Positions 26,206 through 33,981 of a stretch of DNA of 64,000 nt are shown piece by piece; the first letter of the stretch is position 1; each line of letters starts with the position of its first letter. The stretch lies in NCBI GenBank assembly GCA_004556565.1, contig SFGN01000004.1, positions 62,001-126,000 on the forward strand. Reading direction: 5' to 3'. This DNA comes from Lachnospiraceae bacterium. GTDB lineage: Bacteria > Bacillota_A > Clostridia > Lachnospirales > Lachnospiraceae. The translations under genes and the position numbers were made by a program. A model generated the notes under the pieces. The model was not told the DNA's origin. It did not search any database and saw only the letters and a list, made by a program, of their open reading frames with translations.

Positions 26206-27417
26206 ATGAATACAGAAAAGGCAGATGTAAAGAAGGATACAGATATTATGTTCCGGGCTTTACAAGAAGAGCTGAAAGCAAATCACCGCGAACAGGCTGT
26301 GAAACTGGTCAGGGAAGGCGCACTTGAAAAAGCGGACAGGACAGAGAAAACTCAGATATGCCAAAAAATTATTTCAACGAGGGACAGACAGTTCCTGGAA
26401 GTGCTGGCAAAAAAGCTGGATTACTTTGAGCCTGAAATGCTGCTGCTGGATTTTGGCAACTGGAACAACCGGGAATTTATCCGAGGAATATTAAGCAAAT
26501 ATAAGAAGAAGTTTAACCTTGAGAATGAGGAAACATGTGTGAATCTCTTTGATATCGCATGCGAAGTGGAAAGTGAAGAGATGTTGATATTCCTGATTAG
26601 GAAGAATAAAGCATCCTCCGGATATTCCCGCCTTGCGGAGTCATCTGACCCGCTTTTTCAGCTTGTCTGCAAAATAGATCCTTCAAAGCTGGCGCAGCCA
26701 CAGGTGGTGGATTTTCTGGTAAAGGCAGCGTCGTCGCAGAAAGGGGCGGAACGTCTGAAAACATTGTATGCTCTTGGATTTGACATTTCTGCAAGGAACG
26801 AAGAAGGGAAGACTGCGAAAGAAGTGCTTGCAGACCGTGCGCGTCAGGCGAAAAACCCGAAGGGCAGACAAGGAAGACTTAATAAGACCAGAGATGAAGC
26901 AGCGGTACAGTATTTTGAAATTCTCGAAAGAGAAGAACCGGAGGAAAAATCAAAATGGAAAAAACTTCTTCCGGCTGCAGCAATTCTCTTGATTGCCGTG
27001 ATTGGCATTGGGGCAGCTGTCTATTATCAAAGCAGTTCTTCTGACACGGACGGGGCAGGCACAGAGGCAGAAAGTGCAGATGACGGAAGCACAGAAAGCA
27101 CTGATACAGACAGTACGGACGCAAGCTATTCAACAGATACCAGTCTGTGTGTAGAGGATGGTGATATCGTGAATATTGATTACACAGGATATGTTGACGG
27201 GGAAGCCTTTGACGGGGGAAGCACAGGTGGATATGGGACAGATCTGACTATCGGATCCGGAATGTATATTGATGATTTTGAGGAACAGCTTATCGGACAT
27301 TATGTAGGGGAAAATGTGACTGTTGAAGTTACTTTCCCGGAAGATTACGGCATAGAAGAGCTGAACGGTAAAGATGCACAGTTTGAAGTGACGATCAACG
27401 GGATTTACGAGGATTAA
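26206..27417 (+). CDS. Membrane-anchored ankyrin-like / FKBP-type PPIase protein
   Basis: 403 aa with an unusual layout. Residues 1-250 are cytoplasmic, helical and include at least one ankyrin-like unit (TLYALGFDISARNEEGKTA). A single membrane helix follows at about 253-273 (LLPAAAILLIAVIGIGAAV). A Ser/Thr/Asp-rich linker runs to about 310, and a C-terminal FKBP/trigger-factor-type prolyl isomerase domain (IVNIDYTGYVDGEAFDGG, VTVEVTFPEDYG) would face outward. The start is ATG 26206 after GGAGGAG; the preceding TTG is in frame but less likely. Expected role: folding of exported proteins, with the inner domain sensing or docking something; the second half of that is inference. Confidence 0.82.
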   Translation: MNTEKADVKKDTDIMFRALQEELKANHREQAVKLVREGALEKADRTEKTQICQKIISTRDRQFLEVLAKKLDYFEPEMLLLDFGNWNNREFIRGILSKYKKKFNLENEETCVNLFDIACEVESEEMLIFLIRKNKASSGYSRLAESSDPLFQLVCKIDPSKLAQPQVVDFLVKAASSQKGAERLKTLYALGFDISARNEEGKTAKEVLADRARQAKNPKGRQGRLNKTRDEAAVQYFEILEREEPEEKSKWKKLLPAAAILLIAVIGIGAAVYYQSSSSDTDGAGTEAESADDGSTESTDTDSTDASYSTDTSLCVEDGDIVNIDYTGYVDGEAFDGGSTGGYGTDLTIGSGMYIDDFEEQLIGHYVGENVTVEVTFPEDYGIEELNGKDAQFEVTINGIYED

Positions 27418-27429
27418 AAATAAAACTAC

Positions 27430-27462
27430 AGCGGCAGGCAAAAAACAGCCTGCCGCTTTTTT
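27430..27462 (+). terminator. Terminator after ankyrin/FKBP gene
   Basis: AGCGGCAGGC/GCCTGCCGCT stem with an 8-base A-rich loop and TTTTTT. Confidence 0.93.
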
Positions 27463-27589
27463 CGGAAATTTATTCTTTTTTTGTTTTCAGATGCCGGGTC
27501 TGGTGTTATGATAATCTGGCAGGACATCTGGCACACTGCAAAGGAAAAAAACTGAAGAAAAGACCGGATGTGAAACATATCTGCAGAGA

Positions 27590-27718
27590 ATGCCCGGAAA
27601 AGTGAATTATGTCCTTACGGTGAATCCGGAGGGCAAGGAGTTCAGGTGTGCGAAGGAATTTATCAAAGCGCTGGTCCGTCAGCAAAAAAATAGCAGCAAT
27701 GAAAAAGAAACAGACTGA
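27590..27718 (+). CDS. Doubtful 42-aa open frame upstream of nth
   Basis: The 280 bases between the preceding terminator and nth hold one short plus-strand frame starting at 27590 (begins MPGKVNYVLTVNPEGKEF and ends before 27719). It has no convincing ribosome site. The neighbouring frame reads a Cys-pair segment (HICRECPEK) and then stops. The pattern could be the remains of a decayed gene; I do not recognise a family. Confidence 0.2.
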   Translation: MPGKVNYVLTVNPEGKEFRCAKEFIKALVRQQKNSSNEKETD

Positions 27719-27741
27719 AAAACGAATGAGAGGGACAGGTT

Positions 27742-28374
27742 ATGACGAAGAAAGAACTTGCTCTTGAGGTGATAGAGCGTTTAAAACAAGAATATCCGGA
27801 TGCCGGCTGTACGCTGGATTACGACCAGGCGTGGAAGCTGCTCGTTAGTGTCCGGCTGGCGGCCCAGTGTACCGATGCCAGAGTCAATGTCGTAGTTGAG
27901 GGTTTATACGAAAAATTCCCGACGGTGGAAGCACTTGCCGACGCAGATGAGGATGAGATAGAGGCGATTGTCCGTCCCTGTGGACTTGGCAGGAGCAAGG
28001 CAAGGGATATCAGCGCCTGTATGAAAATGATACGAGATGAATACGACGGAAAAGTGCCGGATGATTTCGATGTACTTCTAAAACTCCCGGGTGTCGGACG
28101 GAAAAGCGCAAATCTGATCATGGGCGATGTGTTTGGAAAGCCTGCTATCGTAACAGATACTCATTGTATACGGCTGGTAAACAGGATAGGGCTCGTGGAT
28201 GGAATAAAGGAACCTAAAAAAGTGGAAATGGCACTCTGGAAGATTATACCGCCGGAGGAAGGCAGTGATTTCTGCCACCGTCTGGTATATCACGGAAGGG
28301 ATGTCTGCACCGCACGGACAAAACCATACTGTGACAGATGCTGCCTTTCGGATGTCTGTGCAAAAAAAATCTGA
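27742..28374 (+). CDS. nth: Endonuclease III
   Basis: Bifunctional DNA glycosylase/AP lyase that removes oxidised pyrimidines. 210 aa. The helix-hairpin-helix is LPGVGRKSANLIMG, including the catalytic Lys; the catalytic Asp is in VTDTHCIRL; the C-terminal [4Fe-4S] loop Cys are in CTARTKPYCDRCCLSDVC with the expected C-x6-C-x2-C-x5-C spacing. The start follows a modest GGGACAGG site. It is followed at 20 bp by the M18 peptidase gene. Confidence 0.95.
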   Translation: MTKKELALEVIERLKQEYPDAGCTLDYDQAWKLLVSVRLAAQCTDARVNVVVEGLYEKFPTVEALADADEDEIEAIVRPCGLGRSKARDISACMKMIRDEYDGKVPDDFDVLLKLPGVGRKSANLIMGDVFGKPAIVTDTHCIRLVNRIGLVDGIKEPKKVEMALWKIIPPEEGSDFCHRLVYHGRDVCTARTKPYCDRCCLSDVCAKKI

Positions 28375-28394
28375 ACACAGGCAGGAAGGGGAAG

Positions 28395-29765
28395 ATGATT
28401 TTAATGGATTATTCATGGAAACTCTGCACGGAAGAATTAATTGCATTTATTGAAAACAGCCCCAGTGTGTTTCATGCAGTTGATAACATGAGGCGGATGT
28501 TGGATAAGGAAGGATATGTACAGCTTTTGGAAGGAAACCGATGGGAATTGAAGGAGGGCGGCTGTTATTATGTGATCAGGAATAGCTCTTCGTTGATTGC
28601 GTTCCGGATTCCGGGGCGGGATTATCGGGGATTTCAGATTATGGCATCCCACAGTGATTCGCCGACATTCCGAATAAAAGAGAATCCTGAAATAGAAACA
28701 GAAGGAAGTTATGTCAAACTGAATGTGGAGAAATACGGCGGGATGCTGTGCGCCCCGTGGTTCGACCGTCCTCTTTCGGTTGCAGGAAGGCTTGTCATAA
28801 AGGAAGAAAACCGTCTTGTTACAAAACTTGTTTCTGTAGACAAGGATTTGCTCTTGATACCAAGCCTGGCAATTCATATGAATCGGGAAGCCAATGACGG
28901 TTATAAATACAACCCACAGAAAGATATGCTCCCTTTGTATGGGATAGATGGGGCGAAGGGTTCATTTATGAAACAGGTGGCTTTGGCGGCAGGGGTTGAG
29001 GAAACAGCGGTCATTGGCTCAGACCTGTTCCTTTACAGCCGGATGAAAGGCTCTGTATGGGGAGCAGATGAAGAATTTATTTCATCCGGAAAGCTGGATG
29101 ACCTGCAGTGTGCTTATGCATCACTTCGGGGATTCCTGGAGGCGGGCACAGGAGAAAGCGTCCCGGTATATTGTGTATTTGATAATGAAGAGGTAGGAAG
29201 CAGCACCCGGCAGGGAGCGGCCTCAACATTCCTGCAGGATACTTTACTCCGGATTCAGGAAGGACTGGGTAAAACAGAAGGAGATTATCGGCGGGCACTG
29301 GCATCAAGCTTTATGATCTCCGCCGATAATGCACATGGTGTGCATCCCAATTATCCGGAAAAGGCATGTCCGACTAACCGGCCGAAACTCAATGGAGGAA
29401 TTGTCATAAAATATAGTGCTAATCAACGATATACGACTGATGGTGTGTCTGCGGCACTGTTGAAAGAAATATTGGACGGGGCGGGAATTCCATGGCAGGT
29501 GTTTGTCAACCGTTCGGATTTGCCCGGAGGTTCTACTTTGGGAAACATCTCCCTTAATCAGGTTTCAGTAAAATGTGCCGATATCGGGCTTGCCCAGCTT
29601 GCCATGCATTCTCCGTATGAGACTGCCGGCGTTAAGGATACGGAATATCTCATTCGGGCGGCAAAAGAATTTTTTGAAACTTCTGTTCTGGAGTGCGAAT
29701 CCGGAATATTCGAATTGAAAAAGAATATCCGTTACACACATAATCAGCATATGTCCGCCTCGTGA
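28395..29765 (+). CDS. M18 family aminopeptidase
   Basis: Cytosolic dinuclear-metal aminopeptidase of the aspartyl-aminopeptidase family, forming large complexes in known members. 456 aa. Metal-site segments visible are ASHSDSPTFRIK, FDNEEVGSSTRQGA and the C-terminal MHSPYE. ADNAHGVHPNYPEK is a strong family hallmark. The start at 28395 follows AGGAAGGGG; ATG at 28404 is an alternative. It lies 20 bases after nth and 51 bases before the FliB-like gene, so these three could be one transcript. Confidence 0.92.
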   Translation: MILMDYSWKLCTEELIAFIENSPSVFHAVDNMRRMLDKEGYVQLLEGNRWELKEGGCYYVIRNSSSLIAFRIPGRDYRGFQIMASHSDSPTFRIKENPEIETEGSYVKLNVEKYGGMLCAPWFDRPLSVAGRLVIKEENRLVTKLVSVDKDLLLIPSLAIHMNREANDGYKYNPQKDMLPLYGIDGAKGSFMKQVALAAGVEETAVIGSDLFLYSRMKGSVWGADEEFISSGKLDDLQCAYASLRGFLEAGTGESVPVYCVFDNEEVGSSTRQGAASTFLQDTLLRIQEGLGKTEGDYRRALASSFMISADNAHGVHPNYPEKACPTNRPKLNGGIVIKYSANQRYTTDGVSAALLKEILDGAGIPWQVFVNRSDLPGGSTLGNISLNQVSVKCADIGLAQLAMHSPYETAGVKDTEYLIRAAKEFFETSVLECESGIFELKKNIRYTHNQHMSAS

Positions 29766-29816
29766 TGTCAGTTGGGGCTGACAGGTAAAAATAATCAGCG
29801 GGGAGAGAAAATATAT

Positions 29817-30965
29817 ATGCAGATCATAATACCGGATTATTATCGGGAATTCCGGTGTACGGCGGATTCCTGTGAGGATACATGCTGTGCAGGCTGGCAA
29901 ATAATGATTGACAAATCTTCGATGAAACGGTATAACTCATATCGTGGTTCTTTTCAGAAAAAGCTCCGTCAGGGAATTGACCTGCGCCGGGGTATGTTCC
30001 GTCAGGACAGTGAGAAGCGCTGTGCATTTCTGACAGATGATAATCTGTGTGAAATGTACCGGAAACTCGGCAGGAAGAGCCTGTGCCGGACATGTAAAAG
30101 ATATCCACGGCATATTGAAGAGTTTGAAGGCGTAAGAGAGATAACATTGTCTTTATCATGCCCGGAAGCTGCAAGGCTTTTGTTATACAAAAGAGAACCT
30201 GTCTCGTTCCTTTGCTTTGACAGGGAGGGAGAAGAAGAGTATGATAATTTTGACCCGTTTTTATATTCCGCTCTGGGAGATGCCAGAGAGATCATCCTGA
30301 AGATGCTTCGCAACAGGAAGCTGCCGGTGCTGAACCGGATTTTCATGAGTCTTGGACTTGCCTGGGACATGCAGGTACGTATGGATAACGGAAAATTGTT
30401 CTCCTGCGGTGAAATGTTTTCCCTATATGAGAGGCAGACATATTTTGCGGCAGCCGGAAACAAAGCTGATGAATGGATGGAATCTTCTTCATGGCGTTAC
30501 GCATTTTCAAGTCAGATGTTTGAAAACCTGTTCAGGCTGGAACTTTTGAGAGAAGACTGGAATCAGATGCTAGAAGAGTCCGCGGTTTGCCTGCTTGCAC
30601 AAGGAAAAAAGAAGTATCAGGAGATACAGGGGAAATTTACAGAATGGATGTACGGTGAAAATGGCAGGGAACAGGAGCTGGACTGGGAGATACTCTGTGA
30701 ACAGTTGATGGTATATTTTGTATTTACTTATTTTTGCGGAGCGGTATACGACGGGCGTGTTTTTGTCAATGTGCAGATGGCAGCGGCAAGTGTTTCTGTG
30801 ATATGGGATTTGCTGGCTGCCCGCTGGATGAAAAATAAGAAAGAACTGAAAATGGAAGATGTGGTTGATATAACCTATCGTTTTTCCAGAGAATTGGAGC
30901 ATTCGGATAATAATTTGAAAAAAATGTGGAAAATGCTGGGGGCACAGGAGAAATTGTTCCGGTAA
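29817..30965 (+). CDS. FliB-like lysine N-methylase / CxxCxxCC protein
   Basis: 382 aa. The N-terminal part has clustered cysteines (FRCTADSCEDTCCAGW, then CAFL, CEMY, LCRTCKRYPR and SLSCPEA), as in the FliB family, whose founder methylates flagellin lysines. The start at 29817 follows GGGGAGAG. There are no flagellar genes in the window and FliB relatives are common in non-motile Lachnospiraceae, so the flagellin substrate should not be assumed. The Cys set probably binds a metal or Fe-S centre, an inference from the pattern. Confidence 0.75.
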   Translation: MQIIIPDYYREFRCTADSCEDTCCAGWQIMIDKSSMKRYNSYRGSFQKKLRQGIDLRRGMFRQDSEKRCAFLTDDNLCEMYRKLGRKSLCRTCKRYPRHIEEFEGVREITLSLSCPEAARLLLYKREPVSFLCFDREGEEEYDNFDPFLYSALGDAREIILKMLRNRKLPVLNRIFMSLGLAWDMQVRMDNGKLFSCGEMFSLYERQTYFAAAGNKADEWMESSSWRYAFSSQMFENLFRLELLREDWNQMLEESAVCLLAQGKKKYQEIQGKFTEWMYGENGREQELDWEILCEQLMVYFVFTYFCGAVYDGRVFVNVQMAAASVSVIWDLLAARWMKNKKELKMEDVVDITYRFSRELEHSDNNLKKMWKMLGAQEKLFR

Positions 30966-31003
30966 AACCATATTTTAATAAACAATTTACGAGGAGGCAG
31001 ACA

Positions 31004-32413
31004 ATGGGAGGATTTTTTGGTGTAACTTCAAAAACGGATTGTACGCTGGAACTGTTTTATGGCGTGGATTATCATTCCCATCTGGGAACAAGACGCGGTG
31101 GAATGGCAACTTATGGAGAAAAAGGATTTCAGAGAGCAATTCATAATATTGAAAATGCTCCGTTCCGCACTAAATTTGAGAGGGATGTTGAAGAACTAAG
31201 CGGGAATATGGGAATCGGATGTATATCAGATTATGAGCCCCAGCCGCTTTTGATACAGTCCCACCTGGGAAGTTTTGCCATCACGACAGTGGGAAAAATT
31301 AACAATCAGGATGAACTTCTTAAGAAAATTTATGAGAACGGCACAGGACATTTCCAGGAGATGAGCGGAGGCCAGATCAATGCGACTGAATTAGTCGCTG
31401 CGTTGATTACGAAGGCCGATTCACTGGTTGAGGGAATCCGTTTTGTCCAGGAAATTGTGGATGGCTCTATGACGATTCTGCTGATGACAAAAGAAGGGCT
31501 GTATGCTGCCAGAGATAAATATGGCCGTACACCGCTTGTAATCGGAAAAAAGGAAGGGGCATTCTGTGTATCCTTTGAAAATTTTGCATATATCAATCTG
31601 GGATATGAAGATTATAAAGAATTAGGTCCTGCGGAAATCGTTCATATCACGCCGGAGAGTGTCGAGACGGTCAGCCCTCCGGGGGAAGAAATGAAAATCT
31701 GCTCGTTCCTCTGGGTATATTATGGGTATCCGACCTCATCCTATGAGGGAATCAATGTTGAGAATATGCGTTATAAATGCGGAAGTATGCTGGCAAAACG
31801 TGACGGCGGCGGAGTAAATCCGGATATTGTAGCCGGAGTACCTGATTCCGGTATTGCACATGCAATCGGGTATGCAAATGAATCCGGAATCCCATACGCA
31901 AGACCATTTATTAAATACACCCCCACGTGGCCCCGTTCTTTTATGCCGACCAATCAGAGCCAGAGGGAGTTGATTGCCCGTATGAAGCTGATTCCGGTAC
32001 AGGCACTGATCGAGAATAAAAAACTGCTTCTGATCGATGATTCTATTGTAAGAGGAACACAGCTGCGTGAGACGACGGAATTTTTGTACCGCAGCGGTGC
32101 AAAAGAGGTACACATCCGTCCGGCATGTCCGCCTCTTTTATTCGGATGTAAATACCTGAATTTTTCACGCTCCAAATCAGAAATGGATCTTATAACAAGA
32201 AGAGTGATCCAGGAGAGAGAAGGAGAGGTTACGCAGGAAATACTTGATGAATATGCAGATCCGTGCTGTGCAAAATATGACGAGATGCTGGAGGAAATCC
32301 GGAAACGCCTGAACTTTACTACTCTGAGATATCATCGTCTGGATGATCTTGTGGCATCAATCGGACTGTCTCCGTGCAAGCTGTGTACATACTGCTTTAA
32401 CGGGAAAGAATAA
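31004..32413 (+). CDS. PurF-like amidophosphoribosyltransferase paralogue lacking Cys nucleophile
   Basis: 469 aa with PurF architecture: an N-terminal class II amidotransferase fold (YHSHLGTRRGGMATYG, LGSFAITTVGKINNQ) and a C-terminal PRTase with PRPP motif LLLIDDSIVRGTQLRETTE. The mature PurF N-terminus is normally Cys (from MCGI...), but here it is MGGFFGV, so the glutaminase nucleophile is missing. Cys residues that could hold the PurF [4Fe-4S] cluster remain (PACPPLLFGC and C-terminal CKLCTYC). The start is fixed by GAGGAGG at 30992. The protein is probably ammonia-dependent, a regulator, or works with a separate glutaminase; true purF is not in the window. Confidence 0.87.
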   Translation: MGGFFGVTSKTDCTLELFYGVDYHSHLGTRRGGMATYGEKGFQRAIHNIENAPFRTKFERDVEELSGNMGIGCISDYEPQPLLIQSHLGSFAITTVGKINNQDELLKKIYENGTGHFQEMSGGQINATELVAALITKADSLVEGIRFVQEIVDGSMTILLMTKEGLYAARDKYGRTPLVIGKKEGAFCVSFENFAYINLGYEDYKELGPAEIVHITPESVETVSPPGEEMKICSFLWVYYGYPTSSYEGINVENMRYKCGSMLAKRDGGGVNPDIVAGVPDSGIAHAIGYANESGIPYARPFIKYTPTWPRSFMPTNQSQRELIARMKLIPVQALIENKKLLLIDDSIVRGTQLRETTEFLYRSGAKEVHIRPACPPLLFGCKYLNFSRSKSEMDLITRRVIQEREGEVTQEILDEYADPCCAKYDEMLEEIRKRLNFTTLRYHRLDDLVASIGLSPCKLCTYCFNGKE

Positions 32414-32422
32414 AAACAGGTG

Positions 32423-32451
32423 TTGACTTTTTGTTCTATTTACTGTAGTAT
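32423..32451 (+). promoter_or_regulatory. Probable ssrA promoter
   Basis: TTGACT (32423-32428), 17 bases, TAGTAT (32446-32451). Transcription would start near 32458, inside the left arm of the terminator of the preceding gene, about 90 bases before mature tmRNA. Confidence 0.6.
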
Positions 32452-32453
32452 AA

Positions 32454-32486
32454 CCATACGGATGGAAAGTCCGTATGGCTTATTTT
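32454..32486 (+). terminator. Terminator of PurF-like gene, overlapping ssrA promoter
   Basis: CCATACGGA/TCCGTATGG perfect 9-bp stem, 7-base loop, then CTTATTTT. The left arm starts three bases after the -10 of the ssrA promoter. Confidence 0.85.
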
Positions 32487-32504
32487 GATTGCCATGCATT
32501 CGGA

Positions 32505-32527
32505 AAAAGGTCCGGTGGTTCTTTTTA
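32505..32527. repeat. GGTCCGGTGG palindrome family copy 2 (degenerate)
   Basis: AAAAAGGTCCGGTGG followed by TTCTTTTT. The right arm has two changes relative to a perfect palindrome. It lies between the ssrA promoter and the mature 5' end, in sequence that would be trimmed from pre-tmRNA. Confidence 0.55.
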
Positions 32528-32545
32528 AGTCATTTATTTTTTAGA

Positions 32546-32888
32546 GGGCTTGTACTGGTTTCGACAGGGATCTCGAAGATGGAGAAGCTATCCGCAGGCA
32601 GATGCGTTAAATAGCAAATTATAATTAAACGCTAACGATAATTTCGAATTAGCTGCAGCCTAAATGCTGCATGTCAGCCTGGAGGCACCCACACCTTCAG
32701 TGTCTGGCATCAATGATGTGGGAAACGATGCCGGTAAAGCTTTGAGCCGGCAGGCGTATCATGAAGCTACTGAAACTGTAAGGGTGTTAGTTCCCGTATG
32801 GCAGAGGGAATGTTAAAGAACTGACTATGATAGTAGAAGTACATGGGAAAGGTTTTTGGACGCGGGTTCGACTCCCGCCAGGTCCACT
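32546..32888 (+). ncRNA. ssrA: Transfer-messenger RNA (tmRNA)
   Basis: Rescues stalled ribosomes and tags the nascent chain for proteolysis. The 5' end GGGCTTGTACTGGTTTCGAC and the 3' T-arm GGTTCGACTCCCGCC with CAGGTCC form the tRNA-like part; GGGCTTG (32546-32552) pairs with CAGGTCC (32879-32885) including two G-U pairs. The tag frame runs 32631-32663 and encodes ANDNFELAAA then TAA, close to other clostridial tags. The genomic 3' tail after the discriminator A is CTA, not CCA, so the CCA end would be added enzymatically. The about 343-base length fits one-piece tmRNA. Confidence 0.96.
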
Positions 32889-32900
32889 ACTAATGCTGAA

Positions 32901-32930
32901 AATCCGAACTCATCGAGTTCGGATTTTTTT
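32901..32930 (+). terminator. ssrA terminator
   Basis: AATCCGAACTC/GAGTTCGGATT perfect stem with an ATC loop and a following U-run. A weaker CCTG/CAGG hairpin with seven Ts follows near 32967-32990. The remaining roughly 150 bases before the PLC-like gene show nothing further. Confidence 0.92.
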
Positions 32931-33139
32931 GCGTTGTGCGCCCGCCTCGGGCGGACTTCTTACATTACCTGACACAGCAGGCTTTTTTTGTTGCACCTTT
33001 CTGTGCGTTTGTATTATACTAGATAAACAGAGGGCTTTTCACAGATTTTACCTTGATTTTACTGTATAGAACTGGATAAAAGCTTAAGAATTATATTATG
33101 ATAATTATCGGACAGTCAGAACAGGAGGAGATGCCAGAT

Positions 33140-33958
33140 ATGCCGACAACATATGCACACTATCGGTTCGGAAAGGATGTGCTGGAAGCACTTCCCGGAC
33201 CGCTTCAGAAATCAATTGAGAGCAGAAGGGAATTATTTGATATCGGGCTTCACGGTCCGGATATCCTGTTTTATTACAGAGTTCTTTTTCGGAATCATGT
33301 AAATCAGACCGGATATCAGCTGCATGATCTGCCTGCGGACACGTTTTTTAAACGGGCAGAGAGGGGGATTGAAAAATCCACGGATAAAGCGGGGGCACGT
33401 GCTTATATATATGGTGTGATCTGCCATTTCGCACTGGATAGTGAATGCCATAATTACGTAGAGAAGATGATTCAGGTCAGCGGAATCAGCCATTCAGAAA
33501 TCGAGATGGAGTTTGACCGGCTGCTTTTGACGGAGGACGGTATCGAACCGGTGTCTTATCTGGGAACAGGGCATATTCACCCGACAAGAGAGAATGCTGA
33601 AATTATCGCTCCGTTTTATAAGGGGATTTCCGTGGCGGAAATAAAAAAGACACTGGCGTATATGATTCTCTGTCTCAAAGTTCTTCATGCCCCTGATATG
33701 CGCAAGCGCAAGCTTCTGACCGGCATATTGAAGCTGGCAGGACAGAAAGAGAAAAGCGATATGATTATGAGTCTGTCGCCCAATCCGGACTGTAAAGAAT
33801 ATACGAAGATTCTTAAAAGGCAATATGAAGGCGCGAAGTCTCTGGCAGTGAAACTTATTTTAAACTATCAGGGAGTTCTTTTGAGGGATGAAAAGCTTTC
33901 AGAACGATTTGGAAAAACCTTCGGGGCAGGGGATGACTGGGAAAGTCTGGAAGTATAA
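33140..33958 (+). CDS. Zinc-dependent phospholipase C family protein
   Basis: 272 aa, PF00882-type fold. The N-terminus MPTTYAHYRFGKDVLE and the motif CHFALDSECHNYV (HxxxDxxxH) supply the metal ligands expected of this family. No signal peptide is visible, so unlike secreted phospholipase C it is probably cytoplasmic and the lipid substrate is uncertain. Three in-frame ATGs exist; 33140 gives the family N-terminus with 9-10 bases after GGAGG. It is followed 23 bases later by the UMF1 transporter gene. Confidence 0.85.
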   Translation: MPTTYAHYRFGKDVLEALPGPLQKSIESRRELFDIGLHGPDILFYYRVLFRNHVNQTGYQLHDLPADTFFKRAERGIEKSTDKAGARAYIYGVICHFALDSECHNYVEKMIQVSGISHSEIEMEFDRLLLTEDGIEPVSYLGTGHIHPTRENAEIIAPFYKGISVAEIKKTLAYMILCLKVLHAPDMRKRKLLTGILKLAGQKEKSDMIMSLSPNPDCKEYTKILKRQYEGAKSLAVKLILNYQGVLLRDEKLSERFGKTFGAGDDWESLEV

Positions 33959-33981
33959 ATTGTACAAATTGGAGGAATGAG

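Noticed and set aside
29817..30965. Evidence for motility from the FliB-like gene
   Set aside because: No flagellin, hook, motor or chemotaxis gene is in the window, and the family occurs in non-flagellated species.
32827..33069. Open frame of about 80 codons overlapping the end of tmRNA
   Set aside because: It runs through the tmRNA 3' end and its terminator, so it is not a gene.
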